This document shows, in pieces, positions 16,111 through 25,314 of a stretch of 64,000 nt of DNA. Location of the stretch: the NCBI GenBank assembly GCA_018667335.1, contig JABIVD010000061.1:47979-111978 (forward strand), written 5' to 3'. Within the stretch, counting starts at the first letter, position 1; every line of letters starts with the position of its first letter. A program made the position numbers and the translations under genes. Source of the stretch: Rhodospirillaceae bacterium. Lineage in GTDB: Bacteria; Pseudomonadota; Alphaproteobacteria; UBA6615. Below the pieces are notes generated by a model that worked only from the letters and a program-made list of their open reading frames with translations, was not told where the DNA came from and ran no database searches.

Positions 16111-17303
16111 GCGGGCCGGCTTTCCGGCCGCACCAGCGCCACGAAGAACAGCCAGGAAAGAACACTGCAGCCGAACATCACCAGCCCGAGTTGCAGGAAC
16201 GATGTCTGGATGAGCGACGCGATGAGAATCGTGCCCAGGAAGCCGGCACCCATCTGGAAGAAACCACCCAGCGCGGCGGCGGAGCCGGCTGCCGCGGGTT
16301 CCACGGCTGTGAGAGCGCCGGCCAGGCTGTTGGGGACGATGAACCCCGAACCCCAGGAGTAGATGAATACCGGCAGGAGCAGCGTGAACGGGGTGTCGTG
16401 CCCGGTCAGCGCCAGGGCGACCATCATGCCGGTGCCCGTGACGGTCAGGACGCTACCGATCCAGATCATGCGCGTTCGTGAGATTTGACGCGCCATTCGG
16501 CCGGAGATGAAATTCCCGATGATATAGCCGGCCGGCCCGGTCAGGATGAAAAACCCGAACAGCTCGGGCGGGACGCCCATCACCAGAATGAAGGCGACCG
16601 GTGTTCCCGCGATAAATGCCTGGAAGGCCGTTCCGATGGCGCTCGTGGTCAGGCTGTAGCCCATGAAGCGGGTCATCCGGGACAAGCGCGCATAGGTCAC
16701 CATCAGTGCCGCGGGCCGGGAAAACTTTCGTGCCCCGGGGGGGAGCGTTTCGGCCAGGCTCCACCATGTCGCGATCAGCGCACCCGCACCGAGCAGGGCG
16801 GTGGCGAGGAAATTTGCCTGCCAGCCGAAGTGGGCCTCAAGCTGGCCGCCGATCAGCGGCGCGACCATGGGTGCGACGGCCAGGGACATCCCGAGATAGG
16901 CCATGGCCCGGGTGGCCGCGGCGCCGTCGGTCGTGTCGCGGACGATCGCGCGGGAGATGACGATGCAGGTACAGCCGCCGACCGCCTGGACAACGCGTGC
17001 GCCGATCAGGAAGCCGATGTTCGGCGCGGCGGCGCAGGCGAGGCCGCCGAGGGTAAAGAGAATCAGGCCCGCTATGAGGGGTGTGCGACGCCCGATCGCA
17101 TCGGACAAGGGGCCGACGACCAACTGGGCGATCGCGAAGGTGCCCAGATAGGCCGATACGGTCATCTGGGCCAGGGCCTGGCTGGTGCCGAGGTCTGCCG
17201 CGATGGCGGGCAGCGACGGCAGGAAGATGGTGATCGCCACCTGGCTCGCGACCATCAGCGTGACGAGCAGGGCGATGGGGGCGGCAGGTGTTTGTGTCGT
17301 CAT
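16107..17303 (-). CDS. MFS drug-resistance transporter, Bcr/CflA type
   Basis: 398 residues from ATG 17303. Twelve hydrophobic segments are seen. Motif A appears as GPLSDAIGRRTPLIAG after TM2, and AIVRDTTDGAAATRAMAYLG in TM5 matches Bcr/CflA exporters. Inner membrane, proton-driven export expected. The stop overlaps the stop of the converging GlcG-like gene. Flanked by the full GlcG-like gene and its fragment, so the MFS gene may have been inserted by or retained after a duplication. Confidence 0.87.
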   Translation of the reverse strand: MTTQTPAAPIALLVTLMVASQVAITIFLPSLPAIAADLGTSQALAQMTVSAYLGTFAIAQLVVGPLSDAIGRRTPLIAGLILFTLGGLACAAAPNIGFLIGARVVQAVGGCTCIVISRAIVRDTTDGAAATRAMAYLGMSLAVAPMVAPLIGGQLEAHFGWQANFLATALLGAGALIATWWSLAETLPPGARKFSRPAALMVTYARLSRMTRFMGYSLTTSAIGTAFQAFIAGTPVAFILVMGVPPELFGFFILTGPAGYIIGNFISGRMARQISRTRMIWIGSVLTVTGTGMMVALALTGHDTPFTLLLPVFIYSWGSGFIVPNSLAGALTAVEPAAAGSAAALGGFFQMGAGFLGTILIASLIQTSFLQLGLVMFGCSVLSWLFFVALVRPESRPA

Positions 17304-17393
17304 GCTGTGCCGCTGGAGTTGGTCAAATGCGCGCGAGCGCACGATTCATTCGAACCGGACCCGCATGCATGTCAGCGCGATTTCTTCGCTGAC

Positions 17394-17504
17394 GGCGGCA
17401 TCGGCTGCGGGTCGGGTGCCAGCGAGGAGGACCTGGTGGTGGCCTGGGCCGCACTGGCCGCGATCGGTGCGGAAATCCCTGACGACGATGTGCGCGAGGG
17501 CTAG
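17394..17504 (+). pseudogene. Duplicated 3' fragment of the GlcG-like gene
   Basis: The last 37 codons (GGIGCGSGASEEDLVVAWAA...) align without gaps to the end of the gene at 15667-16110, differing at a few positions, and keep the stop codon. Upstream sequence does not match and has no start, so this is a remnant of a duplicated gene. Confidence 0.8.
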
Positions 17505-17520
17505 CTGGCTTTAACGCGCA

Positions 17521-19449
17521 CTACCGAAATCTGTAGCTCGGGCTGAGAAAAACGTCCGGCCCCAATAGGCTCCATGAGTCCAAACTGCCGCCCTCGAAGC
17601 CATCGCTGAACGGAGTCTCCTGGTCGAGTGTGGCGATCGGGTCGACAACAGCCGCTGTTGCTGGCGCAGGCGCCGGGACAGGCGGATTGTCGAAGCTCCA
17701 GCCGAAGCCCGACCGGCTTTCGTGCACGGTCCCGAAGTCGTGGCCCGTCTCGGCGTCGACGGCATGGGTCTTGCCGTCTTCGGTACGGATGAGGTTGACC
17801 TCGGAGCGTTGCCCCTGGTTTGCAAAGCTCATCGTGCCGACCTCGGTACCCGTTACCGGCGGCGGTGCGACGGGTGCCGGTGACGGCGACGGCGTATTTC
17901 CGCCAGTTGTGCCGCTCGGAGCGTTTGAGGCGGTTGCCGGTGTCGCCGGCGCAGGCGCCGGGATCGGCGTATTGTCGAAGCTCCAGCCGAACCCCGACCG
18001 GCTTTCATGGACGGTTCCGAAATCATGACCCGTCTCTGCATCGACGGCATGTGTCTTGCCGTCTTCGGTGCGGATGAGATTGACCTCGGAGCGTTGTCCC
18101 TGGTTTGCAAAATCCATTGTGCCGACCTGGGTGCCGGTTACCGGCGGCGGGGCGACAGGTGCCGGTGACGGTGCTCCTCCGCTCGTTGTGCCGCTTAAGC
18201 TTTCCCCGGTGGTGGTGTCGGTCGTCGTGATGCTGCCATCGAGGTTGTAATCAACATGGATGTTGAATTCCTCGAGAGGCACATAGCCGAAGTTCTTGAT
18301 GCCAATGCCTTCGATTTCTCCATAGCCCGCGACGCTCGCCTGGCCCACGGCGAAGTTCGTGGCCGCGCTGTCCACGCCCCAGCGTTCTGACAGCCCCACT
18401 CTAAGGTCGCCGAAGCCGCCGGATGCCCCACGGCGAATGTTGAATTCACGGACCCCATTCGTGTCGCGGGGGGTGGTCGGGTCCAAGTTGCTTTCACCGG
18501 TGTCTACCCGGTCGTAATTCACGCCGATATTGAAGCCTGCGAAGCGCGGGTTGAAGTACGTTATTCTGGGTTCGTCGCCGCCTTCGGGGATCCCAACCGC
18601 GGCGCCGCGTCCGGAGTCGACATCGACACCAATGGTGAGCCCGTTGTCCAGCGTGATCTGCGGGCGAAAGACGCCACCCGGCGCGAAACTATCCGGGGCA
18701 CCCAGGGAGAATCCACGGGTGCCCGTATCTTCCTCCGCACCGATCCGGATGGACCCGAACGAACCGCTGATGAACGTGTTGTATTCCTCGACTGTGCCGT
18801 TGATGCCGCCGCCCGAAAATCGAATCTCGGACGTGAATCTGAGGCCGTTGTCGGCGACGCCATCCGCGTTGAAATTGAGTTCGCCGGAATCGATGTCGGC
18901 GGCCTCCGTGCCGCCCTCGTCAGATCGGAGGCGAATGCGCCCACCGAAATCGACCCCGCCGTCGGTCTCCCCCTCGTCGATGTCGATTCTAATGCGCGAG
19001 CGGAATGTCAGCCCGTTGTCGGTGGTGCCGGAGAATGTCAGCCCGTTGTCGGCGGTACCTTGTAAGTCGAAATTAAAATCGGCATCCGGAAAACCGTCAT
19101 CGTAGACCAAGCCGAACCTGCCAGAACCGCCGAACCTGACGCGTCCACCTGGCTCACCAACAGTCGGTGTACCGCCCAGGCCCACAAAGGCTTCGAGAAA
19201 CCCACCCAGATCGTCGCCCGGCGCCCGGTCGCCCGGCACCCCCGAGGCCCCAGGCAGCCCTGCGAGGTTGCTGTCGTAGAACTCGGTGAAGCCGTTGATG
19301 GCCTGGTTGTTGTTGATGCAATGCTCCGGGTCGTCGGCATTTCCCGTGCAGGCATGGGCCGGAGATGGCAGTCCGGTCAGCGCCAATACGATGGGCGCGG
19401 CGGCGGCCAGGGGCTTGCCGTATTTCAGGAATTTGTGGTGCAGAAACAT
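17521..19449 (-). CDS. Porin-like outer-membrane protein with duplicated extra domain
   Basis: 642 residues. A signal peptide ends near PSPAHA (about residue 33). The body has alternating beta-strand sequence with porin-like stretches (TFISGSFGSIRIGAEEDTG, FAGFNIGVNYDRVDTG, NFAVGQASVAGYGE) and the last residues SPSYRFR end close to the Phe/Arg typical of outer-membrane barrels. Unusual are two copies of a ~75-residue unit (VGTMxFANQGQRSEVNLIRTEDG... WSFDN) at about residues 425-500 and 520-595, joined by Pro/Ala-rich linkers. Another short tandem repeat (GTADNGLTFS/GTTDNGLTFR) lies near residue 135. Located 15 bp from the TPR-barrel gene in the same direction. Confidence 0.75.
   Translation of the reverse strand: MFLHHKFLKYGKPLAAAAPIVLALTGLPSPAHACTGNADDPEHCINNNQAINGFTEFYDSNLAGLPGASGVPGDRAPGDDLGGFLEAFVGLGGTPTVGEPGGRVRFGGSGRFGLVYDDGFPDADFNFDLQGTADNGLTFSGTTDNGLTFRSRIRIDIDEGETDGGVDFGGRIRLRSDEGGTEAADIDSGELNFNADGVADNGLRFTSEIRFSGGGINGTVEEYNTFISGSFGSIRIGAEEDTGTRGFSLGAPDSFAPGGVFRPQITLDNGLTIGVDVDSGRGAAVGIPEGGDEPRITYFNPRFAGFNIGVNYDRVDTGESNLDPTTPRDTNGVREFNIRRGASGGFGDLRVGLSERWGVDSAATNFAVGQASVAGYGEIEGIGIKNFGYVPLEEFNIHVDYNLDGSITTTDTTTGESLSGTTSGGAPSPAPVAPPPVTGTQVGTMDFANQGQRSEVNLIRTEDGKTHAVDAETGHDFGTVHESRSGFGWSFDNTPIPAPAPATPATASNAPSGTTGGNTPSPSPAPVAPPPVTGTEVGTMSFANQGQRSEVNLIRTEDGKTHAVDAETGHDFGTVHESRSGFGWSFDNPPVPAPAPATAAVVDPIATLDQETPFSDGFEGGSLDSWSLLGPDVFLSPSYRFR
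17660..18175. repeat. Two ~225-bp direct repeats, 285-bp period, inside the porin-like gene
   Basis: The segments beginning near 17666 and 17951 both start gcaggcgccggga and run in parallel to a gacgggtgccggtgacgg-type end. They encode the duplicated domain. Differences are mostly at third codon positions, so the copies are diverged but in frame. Confidence 0.8.
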
Positions 19450-19464
19450 GGGTTCGTCTCCGGA

Positions 19465-21021
19465 TTAAAAGCGTGCCGTGATGCCGATCAGGAAGTCTTT
19501 CTGATCGTAGGTAAAGACGGCCAGATTCGAGTCGGCGTTGGTTCTGGTGAATCGGGTATAGGCCGAGAGGTTTTCGTTGATCGGGCGCGTCAGAGTGGCC
19601 GTGTAGCTGGTGATCGTATCGTCTCGGCTGAACCCGAATGCCGTTACCCCTGCCGGTGTCGTGTTGGCGAGGCTGTTCAGGTTTTTGTAGGTATAGGTGG
19701 TGCGGGTCATGCCGACGCCGCCGACCACGTCCCATGGCAACTGGGTCTGTGCCGCCAAATTCAGGCGACGGCCCCGATAGTCGTAATCGGTGCCGACGGC
19801 GCTGTTCAGCAGATAAGCGCCACCGAAACTGACGTCTGTTTTGATGTCGGGAAACCCAATGGTGATTGAGCCGCCAAAGTTCTGCAGGGTCGAATTACGG
19901 TCGAGTATCGCCGGCGTGGTCGTCGGGTCAGGCAGGTTGATCTTGGTGGCGCTATAGACGGCGTCGAGGCGCACGCGGTTGTTGATCCGATAGCGCAGTG
20001 ACGGGCTGATTCCGGCCGTTGTCTGGAACTTGTCGCCATCGACCTGCGTGTGGCTGAACGACCCTGTGACCGACGTCAGGAAATTGTTGTTGATGGCCTG
20101 ATCATAACGCGCGAACAGGTTCGCTGCGTGTGTGTCCTTGCCCCTGAGGTCGCGATAATTACGGTGGCTCAGGGTGCCGCCTGCGGTGATCGCCTTGTCC
20201 ACATCGACGGCCAAGCGGTACTGGCCGCCGGCATTGATATCGACGTAACGCGAATGCTTGCCTGTGATGTCGGTCGGCTGCACGATCTGATCGCTGAGCG
20301 CGATGACGTTGCTGTTGCGTCCGAGTGCCGTCGAGCCAAACACCGTCCATGGTTTGGCAGCCGCAGCTGCTTCTTCTTCGGTCGGCTCGAGAGACTCGAT
20401 CAGGTTTTTCCGGACCGGATCATCGACAGGCTTGTTCAAAATACCCGCCAGCGCCTCGCCGGCGCCCTGTTTGTTGCCGCGTGCCAGCTCGATCGTCGCA
20501 AGAACCGGCAGCGCTGTGGATTCGAGCGCCGGGTCGAGTTCAATGGCCTTGCGCAACAGGGATTCCGCACGGTCATACTGTCCCAGTCGCCAGTAGGTGC
20601 GGCCCAACAGTTCGTGGGTCTTGGCATGCTCGCGGTTCAATTCGAGATGCCCGCCCAGCATGATCGCCGCGGCGCCAAAGTCGCCCGCCTCAAGCGCGGC
20701 CCAGCCGGCCTCGAAGCCCAGATCCTTGTGGATCGCCTTCAGGGCGATCGCGCGCCGGAATGCGATCAGCGCGTTGTGAGGATTGCCGATCCGGTTGAGC
20801 CCGACGCCGAGATAAAAATAGGCCCGGCCATCATCGGGGTCGGCTTTCGTCGCGTTGACGAAGCTTGCGACGGCCGCCTTTGAGTCGCCGGCGCTGAGCT
20901 GGCGCAGCCCGTCACGTGACAGCTCGTCCGATTCCGGTGAAGCGAATGCAGGGGAAGCCCCGAGAACGCCCAATGCAATCAGGGCGATGCCTGCGTTGCG
21001 AATACCCCTGTAAGCCCCCAA
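19465..21021 (-). CDS. TPR protein with C-terminal outer-membrane beta barrel (Slam-like architecture)
   Basis: About 518 residues. The annotated start is TTG 21021, which is uncertain. A signal peptide (LGASPAFA) is followed by TPR-type helices to about residue 210 (YFYLGVGLNRIGNPHNALIAFRRAI, THELLGRTYWRLGQYDRAESLL), then a beta-rich half from FGSTALGRNSNV to the terminal DFLIGITARF, which ends in Phe. N-terminal TPRs plus a C-terminal barrel is the layout of Slam/DUF560 secretion proteins and of BcsC/PgaA-type exporters. The substrate could be the product of the adjacent porin-like gene (inference). Confidence 0.75.
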   Translation of the reverse strand: MGAYRGIRNAGIALIALGVLGASPAFASPESDELSRDGLRQLSAGDSKAAVASFVNATKADPDDGRAYFYLGVGLNRIGNPHNALIAFRRAIALKAIHKDLGFEAGWAALEAGDFGAAAIMLGGHLELNREHAKTHELLGRTYWRLGQYDRAESLLRKAIELDPALESTALPVLATIELARGNKQGAGEALAGILNKPVDDPVRKNLIESLEPTEEEAAAAAKPWTVFGSTALGRNSNVIALSDQIVQPTDITGKHSRYVDINAGGQYRLAVDVDKAITAGGTLSHRNYRDLRGKDTHAANLFARYDQAINNNFLTSVTGSFSHTQVDGDKFQTTAGISPSLRYRINNRVRLDAVYSATKINLPDPTTTPAILDRNSTLQNFGGSITIGFPDIKTDVSFGGAYLLNSAVGTDYDYRGRRLNLAAQTQLPWDVVGGVGMTRTTYTYKNLNSLANTTPAGVTAFGFSRDDTITSYTATLTRPINENLSAYTRFTRTNADSNLAVFTYDQKDFLIGITARF

Positions 21022-21191
21022 AAACCAACGATTCCGTGCATGCGGCAGGCACGCCGGAAATTTGAATATCTTGATGGTACGTAACTACCACATGGCAATG
21101 GCTGTAGAAACGCCCTTTATGTTGCATTCACAGGTCCGTGAATGAGGCCCTTCGCACCGCTGGACGCGGTCCATGCGACGTGAAGGAGCAT

Positions 21192-22457
21192 TCAGGGTGC
21201 CGGGTTCGGCGCCAGCAGATAGGTGCGGCTGATCAGGCCCGTCACAACGAACAGCACGACCCCGGCGCTGAGTGCCAGGGACATGTGGATGCCGATCAGG
21301 CTGCCGGCCATGCCTACTGTCACTCCAGAGACCGCCCGCAGGCCGAAGGCCGCCATCACGTAGAGCCCGACGACCCGGCCGCGGATTTCCGGCGCGGCAT
21401 TGAGTTGCACCAGTGTCTGGGCCATCGAATTGTAGGACAGGTCAAGGAACCCGGCGGCGAACAGCAGGAGCATCGCCACCCGGATGTCCGACGTCAGCGC
21501 AAATCCTGCCATGGCGAGGCACCACAGGACGACGAGGATGAACACCGTGCCCCGGCGCGCGGGCAGCAGGGAGCGGGTCTCGAGAATCAGCCCGGCGGCC
21601 AGCGCCCCGGCCGCGTTCGCCGTGAGCAGTGCAGAATAGAGCAGTCCGCTGCCATTGCTGCCGAGATCCAGTGCGAACTCCGGCATCTGCGGATGGTGGG
21701 CGTTGCCGACCAGCATCGCCGCGACGCCGACCACCAGGGTCAAAGGCATGATGACCGGGTCGCTTGCGACCGTGCGCATCGTCGAGAAGATGTCGGAGAA
21801 GCCCTTGATGGCGCGGCGGCTGGTCGCCGCTGCGGCTTCCGCGCCCGTGCGGAACGCCGGCCCGTAGGGCGCACCGATCAACCACCATGTGAGGGGCACA
21901 TAGATCAGGATGTTGATGAAGATGCCCCAGACCGGCCCGACGAGGAGCAGCAGCCCGGCGCCAACGGCGGGGCCGAGCACGATGCCCAGGGTGCGCGAGG
22001 TGGCCAGCAGGCGCACTCCCGACTGGAGCTGCTCGCGCCCGACGATGTCGTGGATCAGAAGCTGGGACGCCGGCGCCCAGAGCGCGCCCGCCAGCCCATG
22101 CACAATCAGCAGGATGACCGCGTGCCACATCTGCAGGCTGTCGGTCATGAACAGCAGGCCCCAGGCGGCCGAGACCGCCATGAACAGGAGCATGGCCGCC
22201 TGGATCACCCGGCGCGGGTCGAACCGGTCGGCCAGCGCGCCGGCGTGGATCGAGAAAAACAGGAACGGCAGCCAGTGGGCGACGACGGCAAAGCCGCCCA
22301 GGGTCGGCGACTGGAACTTCTCCCAGATGATCAGATAGCTGATCACATGCTCGACCGCGTCGGCGTTCATGGCGAGCGCCGTGCCGATGAGATATGCCCG
22401 TGCGCCGGGATGGCGCAGCGCCGCGAAGGAGCGGGGTGCGGCGGGTTTATCGGTCAT
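21192..22457 (-). CDS. MFS transporter, DHA3/EntS-like
   Basis: 421 residues from ATG 22457. About twelve membrane segments. The motif-A equivalent is HAGALADRFDPRRVIQ and a second conserved stretch is LNAAPEIRGRVVGLY. The pattern of a reading frame with RxLGIVLGPAVGAGLL in TM5 fits exporter-type MFS proteins. Divergent from the CoA-transferase gene. The frame remains open upstream through the CoA-transferase gene, but that is an antisense shadow. Confidence 0.85.
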   Translation of the reverse strand: MTDKPAAPRSFAALRHPGARAYLIGTALAMNADAVEHVISYLIIWEKFQSPTLGGFAVVAHWLPFLFFSIHAGALADRFDPRRVIQAAMLLFMAVSAAWGLLFMTDSLQMWHAVILLIVHGLAGALWAPASQLLIHDIVGREQLQSGVRLLATSRTLGIVLGPAVGAGLLLLVGPVWGIFINILIYVPLTWWLIGAPYGPAFRTGAEAAAATSRRAIKGFSDIFSTMRTVASDPVIMPLTLVVGVAAMLVGNAHHPQMPEFALDLGSNGSGLLYSALLTANAAGALAAGLILETRSLLPARRGTVFILVVLWCLAMAGFALTSDIRVAMLLLFAAGFLDLSYNSMAQTLVQLNAAPEIRGRVVGLYVMAAFGLRAVSGVTVGMAGSLIGIHMSLALSAGVVLFVVTGLISRTYLLAPNPAP

Positions 22458-22556
22458 GAATTGTCGCGTTTCGGCTGGGGTGTGTTGCGGGGCGTGTTGA
22501 CCATTGCACTCGACTGTCTTACCCCGCAGGGTAACGCCATTCGAGGGAGAGAAACC

Positions 22557-23759
22557 ATGTCCGATACGACTGCACAAGGTCAAATGACCGCTGCCGCCAC
22601 TCCACGTTCGGGCCCGCTGGTCGGGCTCAAGGTCGTGGAACTGGCGGGGATCGGGCCCGGCCCGTTCGCGGCCATGCTGCTCGCCGATCTGGGCGCCGAC
22701 ATCATCAAGATCGACCGGCCGGCGGATGCGGGCCTCGGCGTGCCGCGTGGCGCGGAGTTCGATCTGGCGACCCGGTCCCGGCCGTCGGTGGCGGTGGACC
22801 TGAAGAACCCCGACGGCGTCGAGACGGTGCTGCGCCTGATCGAGAACGCCGACGTGCTGATCGAGCCCTATCGCCCCGGCGTGACCGAGAAGCTCGGTCT
22901 CGGCCCCGACGACTGCATGGCCCGCAATCCCAAGCTGGTCTATGCGCGGATGACCGGGTTCGGCGGCACCGGCACGCTGGCCAAGGCGGCCGGCCACGAC
23001 ATCAACTACATCTCCCTGACCGGCGCGCTGCATGCGATCGGACCCGCCGACAAGCCGACCCCGCCGCTGAACCTGATCGGCGACTATGGCGGCGGCGCGC
23101 TGTATCTGGCCTTCGGCGTCATGGCGGCGGTCTACGAAGCGCGCAGCAGCGGCAAGGGCCAGGTGGTCGATGTGGGCATGGTCGATGGCGCGGCCAGCCT
23201 GATGATTCCCGTCATCGGGCTGCACGCGTCGGGTTATTTCACCGACGAGCGCGCATCCAACATCCTCGATGGCGGCGCGCCGTTCTACGACACCTACGAA
23301 TGCGCCGACGGCAAGTTCATCTCCATCGGCTCGATCGAGAAGAAGTTCTACGCATTGTTGCTCGATAAGCTCGGCCTCGCCGACGCGGACCTGCCCGATC
23401 AGATGGACCGGTCGCGCTGGCCCGAGCTCAGGGCGCGGTTCGCCGAGGTGATCGCGGCCAAGACCCGCGACGCGTGGGTCGAGATCATGGAAGGCACGGA
23501 CGTGTGTTTCGCGCCGGTCATGTCCATGACCGAGGCCCACACCCATCCCCATAACGAGGCGCGCGGCAACTTCGTCGAGGTGGCCGGCATCACCCAGCCG
23601 GGCCCGGCGCCGAAATTCTCGCGTACGCCGGGGCGGATCCATTCGCCGCCTTCGGTTCCCGGTGAACATACCGAGAGCGCACTCGCCGCCTGGGGCCTGC
23701 CGGCCGACGACATCGCGGCGTTGAAGGCCGCCGGCGCCATCGGCCGGAAAGAGAGCTAG
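22557..23759 (+). CDS. CaiB/BaiF-family CoA transferase (alpha-methylacyl-CoA racemase-like)
   Basis: 400 residues from ATG 22557, GAGGGAGA upstream. The family III CoA-transferase pattern is clear: GLKVVELAGIGPGPFAAMLLADLGADIIKIDRP at the N-terminus, RKxP-like NPKLVYARMTGFGGTG, AGHDINYISLTGALHAIG with the candidate catalytic Asp in GHD, and a GQVVDVGMVDG stretch. The GHDINY and LHAIG pattern is closer to racemases (Amacr/Mcr) than to carnitine transferases. Branched-chain or bile-acid-like CoA thioester metabolism is likely. Followed after 4 bp by an MBL-fold gene. Confidence 0.9.
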   Translation: MSDTTAQGQMTAAATPRSGPLVGLKVVELAGIGPGPFAAMLLADLGADIIKIDRPADAGLGVPRGAEFDLATRSRPSVAVDLKNPDGVETVLRLIENADVLIEPYRPGVTEKLGLGPDDCMARNPKLVYARMTGFGGTGTLAKAAGHDINYISLTGALHAIGPADKPTPPLNLIGDYGGGALYLAFGVMAAVYEARSSGKGQVVDVGMVDGAASLMIPVIGLHASGYFTDERASNILDGGAPFYDTYECADGKFISIGSIEKKFYALLLDKLGLADADLPDQMDRSRWPELRARFAEVIAAKTRDAWVEIMEGTDVCFAPVMSMTEAHTHPHNEARGNFVEVAGITQPGPAPKFSRTPGRIHSPPSVPGEHTESALAAWGLPADDIAALKAAGAIGRKES

Positions 23760-23763
23760 CCGC

Positions 23764-24651
23764 GTGGCCACGAAGATCCCCTACAACCGCGAGCTCGACT
23801 TCGAATATGGCCGGGTGGACGCACTCACGCCGCTGCTGCGACGGGTGATCGCCAACAACCCCAGCGCGTTTACCTTTCACGGCACCGGCACCTATATCGT
23901 CGGCCACGGGCAGGTGGCGATTGTCGACCCGGGCCCGGACCTGGCCGAGCATGTGGATGCGTTGCTCGATGCGATCCGGGGGGAGACGGTGAGCCATATT
24001 CTGGTCACCCACACCCACACCGATCATTCCCCCGCGGTGAAGGCGGTTCAGGCCGCCACAGGCGCGCCGACGTTTGCCTATGGCCCTCACGGCACCCGGC
24101 CCGAGGACGGCGCGAGCGAGGGTGGTGCGGATTATGACTTCGCGCCCGACCATGTGGTCGGCGACGGCGACGTGGTCACCGGCAAGGGCTGGTCGGTCGA
24201 GGCGGTGCACACGCCGGGCCACTGCTCGAACCATCTGTGCTTCGCGCTGCAGGAGGAATCCACGCTCCTGTGCGGCGATCATGTGATGGGCTGGTCGACC
24301 TCCATCGTCTCGCCGCCGGATGGCGACATGCAGGCCTATATGGCCTCGCTGGAGAAGGTGGGGCGGCATGAATCCGCTCGTTATTTCCCGACCCATGGCG
24401 GGCCGATCGACGATCCCAAACCCTATGTGGCCGCGTTGCTCGCCCACCGCCACGAGCGCGAAGACCAGATCCTGGCCGAGCTTGCAGCGGGACCGGCGAC
24501 CATCGCCGAGATGGTGCCGCGCATGTATGCCGACGTGGACCCGAAGCTCTACCCCGCCGCCGCGCGGTCGGTTCTGGCCCACCTGATCCACATGGTGGAG
24601 ACGGAGCGTGTGAAGGCCGACGGGGATGTGTTTCGGTTGGTGAACGGCTAG
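23764..24651 (+). CDS. MBL-fold metallo-hydrolase, LACTB2-like
   Basis: 295 residues from GTG 23764. The metal motif THTHTDHSP, a second ligand in HTPGHCSNHL, Asp in CGDHVMGW, and a final His in FPTHGGP are all present. A C-terminal winged-helix-like extension (MVPRMYADVDPKLYPAAARSVLAHLIHM) matches LACTB2-type proteins. Probably hydrolyses a thioester or nucleic acid. Four bases after the CoA transferase, so likely co-transcribed with it. Confidence 0.88.
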   Translation: MATKIPYNRELDFEYGRVDALTPLLRRVIANNPSAFTFHGTGTYIVGHGQVAIVDPGPDLAEHVDALLDAIRGETVSHILVTHTHTDHSPAVKAVQAATGAPTFAYGPHGTRPEDGASEGGADYDFAPDHVVGDGDVVTGKGWSVEAVHTPGHCSNHLCFALQEESTLLCGDHVMGWSTSIVSPPDGDMQAYMASLEKVGRHESARYFPTHGGPIDDPKPYVAALLAHRHEREDQILAELAAGPATIAEMVPRMYADVDPKLYPAAARSVLAHLIHMVETERVKADGDVFRLVNG

Positions 24652-24654
24652 CCG

Positions 24655-25296
24655 CTATTCCGGCGTGATGAAGTACTGACCCCGCAGGAAGCGCGAGAGC
24701 GGGACCGGTCGGTCGGGGTCGGGTTCGGGCGGGTTGTTGATGTGGCGCTCGGCTTCGGCCATGGCGATCCGGGTGATGCCCGCCACGTCGAGCAGGCGTG
24801 ATTCATCGAAGGTCCGGAATGCCAGATCGAGCAGCTCGCCGTCGCCCGCGAGCTTGCCCGTCGCGCCGGTGGCCTCGACCAGGAAGAAGCGCGCGTCGAA
24901 GCGCCGGGTTCGGCCCGGCGGGGTGATCGCCCGGAAGAAGTAGTCGAGCCCGCTGAGGTTGGGCCGTAGAACTTCCCCGTCCAGGATGCCGATCAGCAGC
25001 CCGGTCTCCTCCCAGGTCTCGCGTACCGCGCCCGCCGCGATGGCGCGCGCGCGGGTCGGGTTGGCGGCGGCGCGCTCGAGGCGCGCCTGCACGTCCGGCG
25101 GCAGGTCGCTCTCGGGTTTCAGCCTGCCGTCACTGGTCTCCACCCGCCCGCCGGGAAACACATAGGCGTGGGGCATGAAGACATGGTTGCGGTGCCGCCG
25201 CCCCATCAGGACCTCGACGGTCCCGCGCCTACGGCGCCAGACGACCATGGTTGCGGCGTCGACGGGGCGCCGCGAGCGTTGAGAGTTTTCGGCCAT
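24655..25296 (-). CDS. NUDIX hydrolase
   Basis: 213 residues. The NUDIX box is recognisable as GAVRETWEETGLLIG, with the upstream VFPGGRVE strand. An N-terminal VWRRRRGTVEVLMGRRHRNHVFMP stretch fits the acyl-CoA/Nudt7-19-like group. Substrate unknown, likely a nucleoside diphosphate derivative or CoA compound. Converges on the MBL gene with 3 bp between stops. Confidence 0.88.
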   Translation of the reverse strand: MAENSQRSRRPVDAATMVVWRRRRGTVEVLMGRRHRNHVFMPHAYVFPGGRVETSDGRLKPESDLPPDVQARLERAAANPTRARAIAAGAVRETWEETGLLIGILDGEVLRPNLSGLDYFFRAITPPGRTRRFDARFFLVEATGATGKLAGDGELLDLAFRTFDESRLLDVAGITRIAMAEAERHINNPPEPDPDRPVPLSRFLRGQYFITPE

Positions 25297-25314
25297 GCGG
25301 GCGATAGGCTGTGA

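Noticed and set aside
17304..17393. Extension of the GlcG-like fragment upstream of 17394
   Set aside because: No alignment to the parent gene is visible before the GGIGCG stretch.
21022..21191. Small gene between the TPR-barrel and MFS genes
   Set aside because: Only short frames without ribosome site or recognisable sequence were seen.
22458..23771. Long minus-strand open frame extending the MFS gene through the CoA-transferase gene
   Set aside because: It is the antisense of the well-supported CaiB/BaiF gene; protein sequence is low-complexity Arg/Ala-rich with no family features.
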